Positions 24,216 through 31,274 of a stretch of 64,000 nt of DNA are shown here, piece by piece (positions within the stretch are counted from its first letter, which is position 1; each line of letters starts with the position of its first letter). This DNA comes from Tenacibaculum sp. 190130A14a. Lineage in GTDB: Bacteria > Bacteroidota > Bacteroidia > Flavobacteriales > Flavobacteriaceae. Under the pieces are notes generated by a model, which saw only the letters and a list, made by a program, of their open reading frames with translations, was not told the origin of the DNA and ran no database searches. The position numbers and the translations under genes were made by a program. The stretch lies in the NCBI RefSeq assembly GCF_964048965.1, contig NZ_OZ040189.1, forward strand, positions 3,352,501-3,416,500, read 5' to 3'.

Positions 24216-24827
24216 ATGCTAGAAAACTTACCACTATCTCAAGAGGTTATCGATCTTTTTAAAAAACATGGAAACCTTTTACATTATAAAAAAGGATATC
24301 TATTACAAAGCTGTCGTCGCTTCGACCAAGGTGTATGTATTTTAACCTCTGGAATTGTCAAAATATCAATAAATCATAACAATAAAAAAATTCTACTATA
24401 TCATATTGATTGCAGTAGTCCACAAATAATGAATTATACCAATAGTCCTAATATCTCTTCTGAAATAATAAGTAGTACTGTTTTAAAAGATGCAACCATC
24501 TTAAACATTCCTAATAGTTTATTCTTAGAATGGACAAGTACTTATACTGAACTAAGAGATTTTATGGTTAGTTCATTTCAATATCATTACATGAATATTA
24601 TTACAAAAACCCAAGAAATTAGTAATCAACCTCTAGACACTCTATTACTTAACTACATACAAACAAAATCTAAACTCTATAAAAGTTCAGAAATCAAAAT
24701 ACCTCTTCTAGAAATTTCTGAAGATTTAAACTTTTCACGAGAAGCAATATCTAGAAGTTTAAAAGTACTTGAAAAGAGCGAGAAAATTATTCGAAAAACA
24801 AGATCAATTATATTGCTGGATCCCTAA
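24216..24827 (+). CDS. Crp/Fnr-family transcriptional regulator, copy 2
   Basis: 203 residues and the same plan as copy 1: a beta-roll sensor domain (about 1-120) and a C-terminal winged helix (LLEISEDLNFSREAISRSLKVLEKSEKIIRKTRSI). It shares idiosyncratic stretches with copy 1 such as LLYHI, the LFLEW/KIAEW-ST segment and K-x-RSI near the end, so the two arose by duplication. It has several Cys (SCRRFDQGVC, DCSS) but not the FNR spacing. The 120-base gap with its own palindrome suggests a separate promoter. The bidirectional terminator at 24851 ends the transcript. Confidence 0.8.
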   Translation: MLENLPLSQEVIDLFKKHGNLLHYKKGYLLQSCRRFDQGVCILTSGIVKISINHNNKKILLYHIDCSSPQIMNYTNSPNISSEIISSTVLKDATILNIPNSLFLEWTSTYTELRDFMVSSFQYHYMNIITKTQEISNQPLDTLLLNYIQTKSKLYKSSEIKIPLLEISEDLNFSREAISRSLKVLEKSEKIIRKTRSIILLDP

Positions 24828-24844
24828 CTTCTAAAGTTTTCCAT

Positions 24845-24881
24845 AAAAAAAAGCCTATGAATTAATCCATAGGCTTTTTTT
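24845..24881. terminator. Bidirectional terminator between Crp/Fnr copy 2 and the DUF3127 gene
   Basis: AAGCCTATG/CATAGGCTT perfect 9-bp stem, flanked by A-runs on the left and T-runs on the right, so it works for both converging genes. Confidence 0.9.
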
Positions 24882-24902
24882 ATATCTTATTGATTTTCTC
24901 GT

Positions 24903-25268
24903 TTAGAACGGTAAATCATCTGGTTCGTTAGCAGATAAATCTGGAGCTGGCTCAAACTGATCTGGAGCTGGCATTCCTTGTGGTGCTGCTTGTGCTAAGT
25001 TTTCAATTCTCCATCCTTGAACAGAGTTAAAATACTTCGCTTCTCCTTGAGGGTTAATCCATTCTCTTCCTCTTAAATTGATAGACACCTTTACATCTTG
25101 CCCTACTTGGTAACTGTTTAATAAGTCACACTTGTCTTGAATAAACTCAATTAATATCATTTGAGGATATTGCTCATCAGTAGTCACAACCATTTCACGC
25201 TTCCTGAATCCGTTCGATCCAAAAGTTTGTGTTTCATTGATCAATTTAATCTTCCCTATAACTTCCAT
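24903..25268 (-). CDS. DUF3127 OB-fold protein with SSB-like acidic tail
   Basis: 121 residues. Residues 1-90 match DUF3127 (EVIGKIKLI, FRKREMVVTTDEQYPQMILIEFIQDKC, VGQDVKVSINLRGREW), a small OB-fold-like domain frequent in Bacteroidota. A Pro/Ala/Gln-rich linker (about 93-113) leads to the C-terminus EPDDLPF, strikingly like the DDDIPF tail by which bacterial SSB recruits DNA-repair partners. A single-strand DNA or RNA binding role is therefore inferred. It is 8 bases downstream of the flavin-reductase-like gene and ends at a shared terminator. Confidence 0.85.
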   Translation of the reverse strand: MEVIGKIKLINETQTFGSNGFRKREMVVTTDEQYPQMILIEFIQDKCDLLNSYQVGQDVKVSINLRGREWINPQGEAKYFNSVQGWRIENLAQAAPQGMPAPDQFEPAPDLSANEPDDLPF

Positions 25269-25276
25269 ATTCTTAA

Positions 25277-26137
25277 CTATTTAATTAAAAGCACTTTCCA
25301 CGCGCTTTCTACATCATTTTTTTGTAAATACTCTTGTGCAAATGTATGCTTTTTTTCAGTGCTAATAGAAACATATTCTGGATGTTCTTTAGCAAAGTTA
25401 TTAACAGTTTCATTAGTAGGAAGCTTTTCTACATTACCTAACATACCTAAATTATTTCCTGTTAAAACAGTACTATTTCTAATTTCAAATGGAATTTGAT
25501 CTACCCCAATTCCTAAAGTAGATATTGGTTTTGGAATTTCAAAAAAACCATCTCTTGCTCTAGAATAAAAACTTCCTCCTGCTCTAGCTACCAAATCTAT
25601 CTTATATTGGTCTATACTTCCATCTTCAGCTAGAACATCTTCATTTATATGGAGCTTTACCACTTCACAAACAATTAAATTTCCTGCTCCACCTTCTGAC
25701 CCTGTGTATATTATGTCGTTCACTTTACACTCAAATTGAACTGGCGACTCAGCTACTCTAAAAGGTTTTACCTCATCTGAAGGTAACATTGTTAAACCAG
25801 CTTTTTCAAACTCATTTACTCCTTTAGGGTACATAGTACTACTTAACGACATTTGTTGAACAATGTCATAGTTTACAATATTAATTACAACTTCTTTGGT
25901 TTCTTCAGCATTATCTAACGTATGTTTTGTTGTATTTGCTCTTACACTTCTAGCCGGAGAAAAAATCATGATTGGAGGGTTTGCTCCAAAAACATTAAAA
26001 AAACTAAAAGGTGATAAATTTGGATTCCCATCACTATCAATGGTACTAGCAAATGCTATAGGTCTTGGAGCAATAGCTCCTAATAAATAACTATGTAATT
26101 TTCCTGTAGGTAAATCTTTAGGATCTAATGATAACAT
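25277..26137 (-). CDS. Flavin reductase family (DIM6/NTAB-like) protein
   Basis: 286 residues. The N-terminal ~180 residues form the FMN-binding split-barrel typical of flavin reductases: LLGAIAPRPIAFASTIDSDGNPNLSPFSFFN, then NPPIMIFSP. The C-terminal ~90 residues extend past the usual single-domain enzymes, as in the longer Bacteroidota homologues, and have no motif I recognise. Substrate and redox partner are unknown. It is co-transcribed with the downstream DUF3127 gene; the operon start faces the histidine kinase gene. Confidence 0.88.
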   Translation of the reverse strand: MLSLDPKDLPTGKLHSYLLGAIAPRPIAFASTIDSDGNPNLSPFSFFNVFGANPPIMIFSPARSVRANTTKHTLDNAEETKEVVINIVNYDIVQQMSLSSTMYPKGVNEFEKAGLTMLPSDEVKPFRVAESPVQFECKVNDIIYTGSEGGAGNLIVCEVVKLHINEDVLAEDGSIDQYKIDLVARAGGSFYSRARDGFFEIPKPISTLGIGVDQIPFEIRNSTVLTGNNLGMLGNVEKLPTNETVNNFAKEHPEYVSISTEKKHTFAQEYLQKNDVESAWKVLLIK

Positions 26138-26200
26138 TGTCTAATATTTTTAATGTAAATATACTACGGATTTATAAATTAAGTTATTGTAAAGAATAGT

Positions 26201-26208
26201 TATATTTG
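26201..26208 (+). promoter_or_regulatory. -7 box TATATTTG next to the kinase start
   Basis: Exact TAnnTTTG match ending 4 bases before ATG 26213. Either the mRNA is leaderless or translation begins at the in-frame ATG 26225, leaving a leader of about 12 bases. Confidence 0.45.
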
Positions 26209-26212
26209 GATA

Positions 26213-27361
26213 ATGAGTTTTTTTATGAATACTTATTGGTTGAAACGATTTGGAATTTTAATTTCCTTTGGAATCGTTACTTTAATTTTATGGAATACCT
26301 ATTCTTTTTTTAAGCTTTTTAAAGAAGAAGAACGTGCAAAAATGGAGGTGTACGCTTCTGCTATAAAAGAGCTAGCAGCAAATACTGACTTAAATGCAAA
26401 TATTAATCTTGAAAATAAAGTTTTTGAAACAATTAAGAACATCCCAGCTATTTCAGTTAATGAGCATGGAGAAATTAAATACACCTATAACTTAGACTCC
26501 ATTAAATCTAAAAACCCTAACTATCTTAAGGAGCAATTAAATCTAATGAAAAAACAAAATGCTCCAATTATTATTGAATACCAAAACACCAAAGAGTATG
26601 TTTATTACAGAAACTCTGATTTATTATATAAACTAACCTATTACCCGATAGCACTTCTTTTAATTCTAGCGCTATTTTCTACAATTATATATTTAGTGTA
26701 CCGCTCCAATAAAGTTGCCGAACAAAATAAATTATGGACAGGTATGGCTAAGGAAACTGCGCATCAAATAGGAACTCCTCTATCTTCTCTATTGGGTTGG
26801 ATTGAAATCTTAAAAACTGAAAATATTGATCCATCTTATATCAACGAAATGCAAAAAGATGTAGATCGTCTTAGTACAATAGCCAATCGATTTTCAAAAA
26901 TTGGTTCTCTACCAGAATTAAAAAAACAAGACATTGTTCTTATAACCAAAACCACCTTCAATTATCTTCAATCTAGAGGATCAAGACATACAAACTTTTC
27001 TTTTTCTTCAGATAAAAATGACTTGTATACTAAATTAAATACGGAACTATTTGGATGGGTTATTGAAAACCTCATTAAAAACGCGATTGATGCAATGCAA
27101 GGTAAGGGAGATGTAACAGTTACTATTTTAGAAACTCCTAAAAAAGTAAAAATACTGGTTTCTGATACTGGTAAAGGAATCGCCAAATCACAATTTAATC
27201 AAATTTTTAAACCTGGTTTTACAACTAAAAAAAGAGGTTGGGGATTGGGCCTTTCACTTTCTAAACGTATAATAGAAGATTACCATAATGGTAAAATACA
27301 CGTACTAAAATCAGAACTAGGAAAAGGAACTACTTTTGAAATTCTTTTAAACAAACTATAA
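26213..27361 (+). CDS. Sensor histidine kinase, orphan
   Basis: 382 residues. Two membrane segments (about 13-32 and 144-163) enclose an extracytoplasmic sensor domain of ~110 residues. A HisKA domain follows, with phosphoacceptor His184 in KETAHQIGTPLSSL, then a HATPase domain with N-box NLIKNAIDAM, G1 DTGKGIA and G2 GWGLGLSL. No response regulator gene adjoins it, so its partner is elsewhere. A second in-frame ATG 12 bases downstream is a reasonable alternative start given the promoter box just upstream. Confidence 0.9.
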   Translation: MSFFMNTYWLKRFGILISFGIVTLILWNTYSFFKLFKEEERAKMEVYASAIKELAANTDLNANINLENKVFETIKNIPAISVNEHGEIKYTYNLDSIKSKNPNYLKEQLNLMKKQNAPIIIEYQNTKEYVYYRNSDLLYKLTYYPIALLLILALFSTIIYLVYRSNKVAEQNKLWTGMAKETAHQIGTPLSSLLGWIEILKTENIDPSYINEMQKDVDRLSTIANRFSKIGSLPELKKQDIVLITKTTFNYLQSRGSRHTNFSFSSDKNDLYTKLNTELFGWVIENLIKNAIDAMQGKGDVTVTILETPKKVKILVSDTGKGIAKSQFNQIFKPGFTTKKRGWGLGLSLSKRIIEDYHNGKIHVLKSELGKGTTFEILLNKL

Positions 27362-27393
27362 ATATTTAATTTCTAAGAAACAATATATACGAA

Positions 27394-27618
27394 TCAAATG
27401 GGTTCAATCTCTATAGTTTCTATAACGAAATTATTTGGACTGATTTCGACAACTATTTCGTATTTATCTTTGAACCCTTCATCCAAAAACCTCAAAATAA
27501 TTTCCTTTCTAGCCAAACAGGAATTATTTTCTATGTAGTTTTCAATTTCCTCATAAGAAAAAGATAATACTATGTAGTTGTAAACTTTTTTTCCTTCGAT
27601 TACACTCACTCTCTTCAT
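27394..27618 (-). CDS. Small unrecognised protein overlapping the gene upstream
   Basis: 74 residues (MKRVSVIEGKKVYNYIVLSFSYEEIENYIENN...), with regular alpha/beta composition and no membrane segment. It overlaps the 3' end of the 112-residue frame upstream by 68 bases. Either it is a separate coupled gene or it is the true C-terminal half of that protein, split by a one-base change in the seven-A run at 27586-27592. The N-terminal sequence looks like an authentic start, which mildly favours two genes. I recognise no family. Confidence 0.45.
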   Translation of the reverse strand: MKRVSVIEGKKVYNYIVLSFSYEEIENYIENNSCLARKEIILRFLDEGFKDKYEIVVEISPNNFVIETIEIEPI

Positions 27619-27889
27619 TATCTGTAACTAAGTCAAGACTTAATTTTTCAAAAACCCTTTCCTTTAAACTATCTAAATACTTTAAACTAAACTCTCTTTC
27701 AAACTCCTTAAGTATCTTTTCTAAAGTTTCAAATCCGGACATATCATTCTCTGGTTGATTAAAAACCTGAAACTCTATATCCAGAATAAGATTTAACTTA
27801 ACAAAGTCATAAGTACCTGTCATGTATCGATTATTATACTTATCAGGTTCACTTAATTTATCTAGCTTAAAGTAATTAGATATTTTCAT
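27551..27889 (-). CDS. Small unrecognised protein, possibly frameshifted
   Basis: 112 residues, acidic and helical in the middle (FETLEKILKEFEREFSLKYLDSLKERVFEKLS). The last ~15 residues (RRKKSLQLHSIIFFL) look unlike the rest and lie in the zone overlapped by the next frame. Skipping one base in the seven-A run at 27586-27592 would fuse it to the 74-residue frame, giving about 165 residues. I recognise no family. It is downstream of the HIT-family gene by position but shares no clear terminator or promoter with it. Confidence 0.45.
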   Translation of the reverse strand: MKISNYFKLDKLSEPDKYNNRYMTGTYDFVKLNLILDIEFQVFNQPENDMSGFETLEKILKEFEREFSLKYLDSLKERVFEKLSLDLVTDNEESECNRRKKSLQLHSIIFFL

Positions 27890-27918
27890 CTATTTTTTAG
27901 AAGACTTCTAAGCTTTGA

Positions 27919-28311
27919 TTACTCAAAGCTTTGAGCTATTTTATTGGCTACCTCTACAAACTCTTCCTTTGCGAGTTTTTCTTTTTTAACAAATTGCATA
28001 TCTGCCATTGTATTTATAGGAATTAAATGTACATGTACATGGGGTACCTCTAAACCAATTACACTCATTCCAATTCGTTTACAAGGAACTGCCTTTTCTA
28101 ACGCCTTTGCAACTCTATAAGAAAAAGACATTAAACCATCGTACTCTTCTTTTGATAAATCGAAAATCTTGTTTTCTTCTCTTTTTGGAATGACCAAAGT
28201 ATGTCCTTTTGCATTCGGATTAATATCTAAAAATGCATAGTAGTTTTCGTCTTCTGCTATTTTATATGAAGGAATTTCTCCCTTAACTATTTTTGTAAAA
28301 ATACTTCCCAT
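27919..28311 (-). CDS. HIT-family nucleotide-binding hydrolase
   Basis: 130 residues. The histidine triad appears as HVHVHLIP near residue 97-104, following the usual N-terminal FTKIVKGEIPSYKI and the GHTLVIPK block. HIT (Hint-type) proteins hydrolyse nucleoside phosphoramidates and related dinucleotides. Length and motif order are typical. It lies downstream of greA but across a terminator-like hairpin, so it is read through or separately expressed. Confidence 0.93.
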   Translation of the reverse strand: MGSIFTKIVKGEIPSYKIAEDENYYAFLDINPNAKGHTLVIPKREENKIFDLSKEEYDGLMSFSYRVAKALEKAVPCKRIGMSVIGLEVPHVHVHLIPINTMADMQFVKKEKLAKEEFVEVANKIAQSFE

Positions 28312-28339
28312 TATTTTCTTCTTGTTTTCAGTAAAAATA

Positions 28340-28370
28340 AAAAAAGCGCTGCTTACGCAACGCTTCTTTA
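28340..28370 (-). terminator. Terminator after greA
   Basis: Read leftward AAGCGTTGC, loop GTAA, GCAGCGCTT with one mismatch, followed by T7. Confidence 0.75.
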
Positions 28371-28389
28371 TAAATTATTTTCAAACATC

Positions 28390-28863
28390 TTATCTTGATA
28401 TATCCATAATTTCAAACTTCATAATTCCATTAGGAACTTGAATTTCTGCAATGTCTCCAACCTTCTTACCTAATAATCCTTTACCTATAGGTGAGTTTAC
28501 AGATAACTTACCATTTCTTACATCACTTTCACTATCTGCAACAAGCGTATAAGAAAACTCCATTCCGTTTACTGTATTTTTAATTTTCACTATAGAATGA
28601 ATCAATATTTTTGATGTATCTAATTGACTTTCATCAATAATACGAGCACTCGCAACAACATTCTTTAATTTAGCAATTTTAGTTTCTAATAAAGATTGCT
28701 CTTCTTTCGCTGCATGATACTCTGCATTTTCACTTAAATCCCCTTTATCACGAGCATCCGCAATTTCTTGAGAAACTCTTGGTCGCTCTACTTGCTCTAA
28801 ATGTGCTAATTCATCTTTTAATTTCTTTAATCCTTCTTCAGTATAATATGAAATATTGCTCAT
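28390..28863 (-). CDS. greA: Transcription elongation factor GreA
   Basis: 157 residues, standard length. The N-terminal coiled-coil (LKKLKDELAHLEQVERPRVSQEIADARDKGDLSENAEYHAAKEEQ) carries the acidic D-LSENAEY tip that enters the RNA polymerase secondary channel and rescues backtracked complexes by transcript cleavage. The C-terminal FKBP-like domain ends normally (VPNGIMKFEIMDI). Its leader (28864 onward) contains an imperfect hairpin AAGACTTC/GAGGTCTT at 28889-28912. Confidence 0.97.
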   Translation of the reverse strand: MSNISYYTEEGLKKLKDELAHLEQVERPRVSQEIADARDKGDLSENAEYHAAKEEQSLLETKIAKLKNVVASARIIDESQLDTSKILIHSIVKIKNTVNGMEFSYTLVADSESDVRNGKLSVNSPIGKGLLGKKVGDIAEIQVPNGIMKFEIMDISR

Positions 28864-29049
28864 TTTTTCTTCTTTTTAATCCGACATCAAGACTTCTATT
28901 TACAGAGGTCTTCCAATATACTTTTGCCTAAGTACTAATCAGGCTTTTAAAATTCAAAAATCCCACACCTATAGGAATGAGATTCTCTTACAAATGTACA
29001 AAATATTTGTAAATTCGTCACGTTACATTATCAATACAATATAGTTTTA

Positions 29050-29454
29050 ATGAGAAAAATACTTTCCTTATTCGTTTTTATAGTATTTTATGGTTGCGGA
29101 AGCGAAATAGTGCAAAACACTTGTTTTAATGGTGTTAGATTAAATGAAGTAATTAATCTAAGTAACCCTGAATTTATCGACTTACAGGTACCCAATGGTA
29201 GTGCTATTACAAGAATTGGAGGAAGAACTGTTCTTGTTATAAGAAGAAATAGTCATTATCAAGCTTTCGATCTAGAGTGTCCTGAAAAAAATTGTGGTAG
29301 TCCAATGACTTATGATGGATTAAAATTAAAATGCCCATGTGACAATAAAGAGTACAACTCATTAAATGGATCGCCTTTAAACAACGAAGGTTGTTTTGCT
29401 CTAGAATACAATGTTTTACAAATTAATAGTTCTTCTTTGCAAATTAGCCGATAA
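29050..29454 (+). CDS. Rieske-like lipoprotein lacking both His ligands
   Basis: 134 residues with a lipoprotein signal (Cys16 in FYGC). Residues ~45-130 have the Rieske fold signature: a CPxKNC-type first loop (Cys77, Cys82) and a CPCDNKEYNSLNGSP second loop (Cys95, Cys97). In a functional [2Fe-2S] Rieske centre the loops read CxH and CxxH. Here the His positions are Glu79 and Asp98, so a normal cluster cannot form, although two Cys ligands and the extra loop cysteines remain. It may bind another metal, hold a disulfide, or use the fold structurally. It stands alone between greA and purK. Confidence 0.78.
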   Translation: MRKILSLFVFIVFYGCGSEIVQNTCFNGVRLNEVINLSNPEFIDLQVPNGSAITRIGGRTVLVIRRNSHYQAFDLECPEKNCGSPMTYDGLKLKCPCDNKEYNSLNGSPLNNEGCFALEYNVLQINSSSLQISR

Positions 29455-29482
29455 TTAAGTTTTCACAACCCAATAAGATTCT

Positions 29483-29490
29483 TATTTTTG
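29483..29490 (+). promoter_or_regulatory. -7 box for purK-purE
   Basis: TATTTTTG, with TTT 19 bases upstream. It gives a leader of about 27 bases to the GTG start at 29524. Confidence 0.5.
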
Positions 29491-29523
29491 CGCTAACAAC
29501 AACACAACTAATTAATTTTTAAC

Positions 29524-30681
29524 GTGAAAAATTATTTTTCGTCTTCCTTTAGACTAGGAGTTCTAGGTGGAGGACAGTTAGGTAAAATGCTGCTATCTGA
29601 AACTCAAAAATTTGATGTTTTCACTGTAGTGTTAGACGCAAACAATGAAGCTCCATGTGCACAAATTTGTAATGAATTTCATCAAGGAGACTTATTAGAC
29701 TTTGATACCGTTTACAATTTTGGTAAACAAGTAGATTTATTGACTATTGAAATCGAAAATGTTAATATTGATGCACTCGACAAGTTAGAGGCTGAAGGTT
29801 TAACAATATATCCAAAACCTAAAAACTTAAGAGTAATTCAAAGCAAAGCTCAACAGAAAAAATTCTACAGAGATCATAACATTCCTACTGCTGAATTTAA
29901 TCATTACGCTTATTTAGAAGAACTAAAGCATTCTTATGAAAATGATATTATAGAATTTCCATTTGTTTGGAAAGCTGCTCGTTTTGGTTATGATGGCAAC
30001 GGCGTTAAAGTAGTTCGAAATATAGTAGATTTAGAAAGTTTACCTGCTGGCGAATGTATAACAGAAAAGTTAATTCCTTTTAAAAACGAGTTAGCTGTAA
30101 TTGTTGCTCGAAACGAACAAGGAGAAACAAAAACATATCCTGTAGTAGAAATGGAATTTCATCCAGAAGCTAATCAGGTAGAATATGTAATTTGTCCTGC
30201 TCGTATAGCAAATACAGTTGCCACAAAAGCACGTGAAGTTGCTCTAAAAGTAGCAGATTCTTTCGATTTTGTTGGTTTACTTGCTGTTGAAATGTTCCAA
30301 ACAGAAAACGACGAGATTTTAGTGAACGAAGTAGCTCCAAGAACGCACAACTCTGGACATTATTCTATAGAAGCAAGTTATACCAATCAATTTGAACAAC
30401 ACTTGCGTAGCATATTAAACCTTCCTTTAGGTAATACAGAAAGTAAAGTAGCTGGTATTATGGTTAATTTGGTAGGGGCAGAAGGATATACTGGAAATGT
30501 TGTCTATGAAAACATTGAAGATATCCTAAAAATAGATGGTGTCACACCCCATATCTATGGAAAAACAATTACCAAACCTTTCCGAAAAATGGGGCATGTT
30601 ACTATTGTAAATACTGATATTAATGAAGCTAGAAGAATAGCCCAAAAAGTAAAAGAAACTATTAAAGTTATTAGTAAATAA
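29524..30681 (+). CDS. purK: 5-(carboxyamino)imidazole ribonucleotide synthase
   Basis: 385 residues, ATP-grasp enzyme of de novo purine synthesis: AIR + ATP + bicarbonate give N5-CAIR. Landmarks are LGVLGGGQLGKML at the N-terminus, FPFVWKAARFGYDGNGV in the ATP-grasp domain, and EVAPRTHNSGHY near 280-290. The start is a GTG (29524); no ATG lies between it and the conserved glycine-rich loop beginning about residue 12. It is followed 38 bases later by purE, whose product uses the unstable PurK product. Confidence 0.97.
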   Translation: MKNYFSSSFRLGVLGGGQLGKMLLSETQKFDVFTVVLDANNEAPCAQICNEFHQGDLLDFDTVYNFGKQVDLLTIEIENVNIDALDKLEAEGLTIYPKPKNLRVIQSKAQQKKFYRDHNIPTAEFNHYAYLEELKHSYENDIIEFPFVWKAARFGYDGNGVKVVRNIVDLESLPAGECITEKLIPFKNELAVIVARNEQGETKTYPVVEMEFHPEANQVEYVICPARIANTVATKAREVALKVADSFDFVGLLAVEMFQTENDEILVNEVAPRTHNSGHYSIEASYTNQFEQHLRSILNLPLGNTESKVAGIMVNLVGAEGYTGNVVYENIEDILKIDGVTPHIYGKTITKPFRKMGHVTIVNTDINEARRIAQKVKETIKVISK

Positions 30682-30719
30682 TTTCTCGAACTTATTCGAG
30701 GTCATAAAAAAGAATACAT

Positions 30720-31199
30720 ATGGTAGGAATTATCATGGGAAGCGACTCTGATCTTCCAATAATGCAAGAAGCAATTGATATTTTAGAAAGCTTTGACATT
30801 CAAGTTGAAGTAGACATTGTTTCTGCACACAGAACACCAGAGAAATTATTTCATTATGCAAATAATGCACACAAAAGAGGCGTACAAGTAATTGTTGCTG
30901 GTGCGGGAGGAGCTGCGCATTTACCTGGTATGGTAGCAAGTATGAGTCCGTTACCAGTTATTGGAGTTCCTGTTAAAAGTAGAAATTCTATTGATGGATG
31001 GGATTCTGTGTTATCTATCTTACAAATGCCCGGTGGAGTTCCTGTAGCAACAGTTGCTTTAGATGGGGCAAAAAACGCTGGTATCCTAGCGGCACAAATT
31101 ATTGGAGCTTCTGACAAATGTGTTTTAGATAAGATTGTTGCTTATAAAGAAGGTTTAAAACTTAAGGTTGAAAAAGCTTCAGAAAGAGTAAAAAAATAA
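30720..31199 (+). CDS. purE: N5-carboxyaminoimidazole ribonucleotide mutase
   Basis: 159 residues, standard class I PurE. It converts N5-CAIR to CAIR. The N-terminal GSDSDLPIMQEA, the SAHRTPEKLF segment and the GAGGAAHLPGM loop are diagnostic. It is the second gene of the purK-purE operon and is ended by a terminator at 31223. Confidence 0.97.
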   Translation: MVGIIMGSDSDLPIMQEAIDILESFDIQVEVDIVSAHRTPEKLFHYANNAHKRGVQVIVAGAGGAAHLPGMVASMSPLPVIGVPVKSRNSIDGWDSVLSILQMPGGVPVATVALDGAKNAGILAAQIIGASDKCVLDKIVAYKEGLKLKVEKASERVKK

Positions 31200-31222
31200 G
31201 TACATTAGTACACTGTTTTACA

Positions 31223-31254
31223 AACCTCACAGATTCACATTTGTGAGGTTTTTT
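31223..31254 (+). terminator. Terminator of purK-purE
   Basis: AACCTCACA/TGTGAGGTT perfect 9-bp stem, 10-base loop, then T6. Confidence 0.88.
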
Positions 31255-31274
31255 CAATTTTAAAAGAGAATTTT

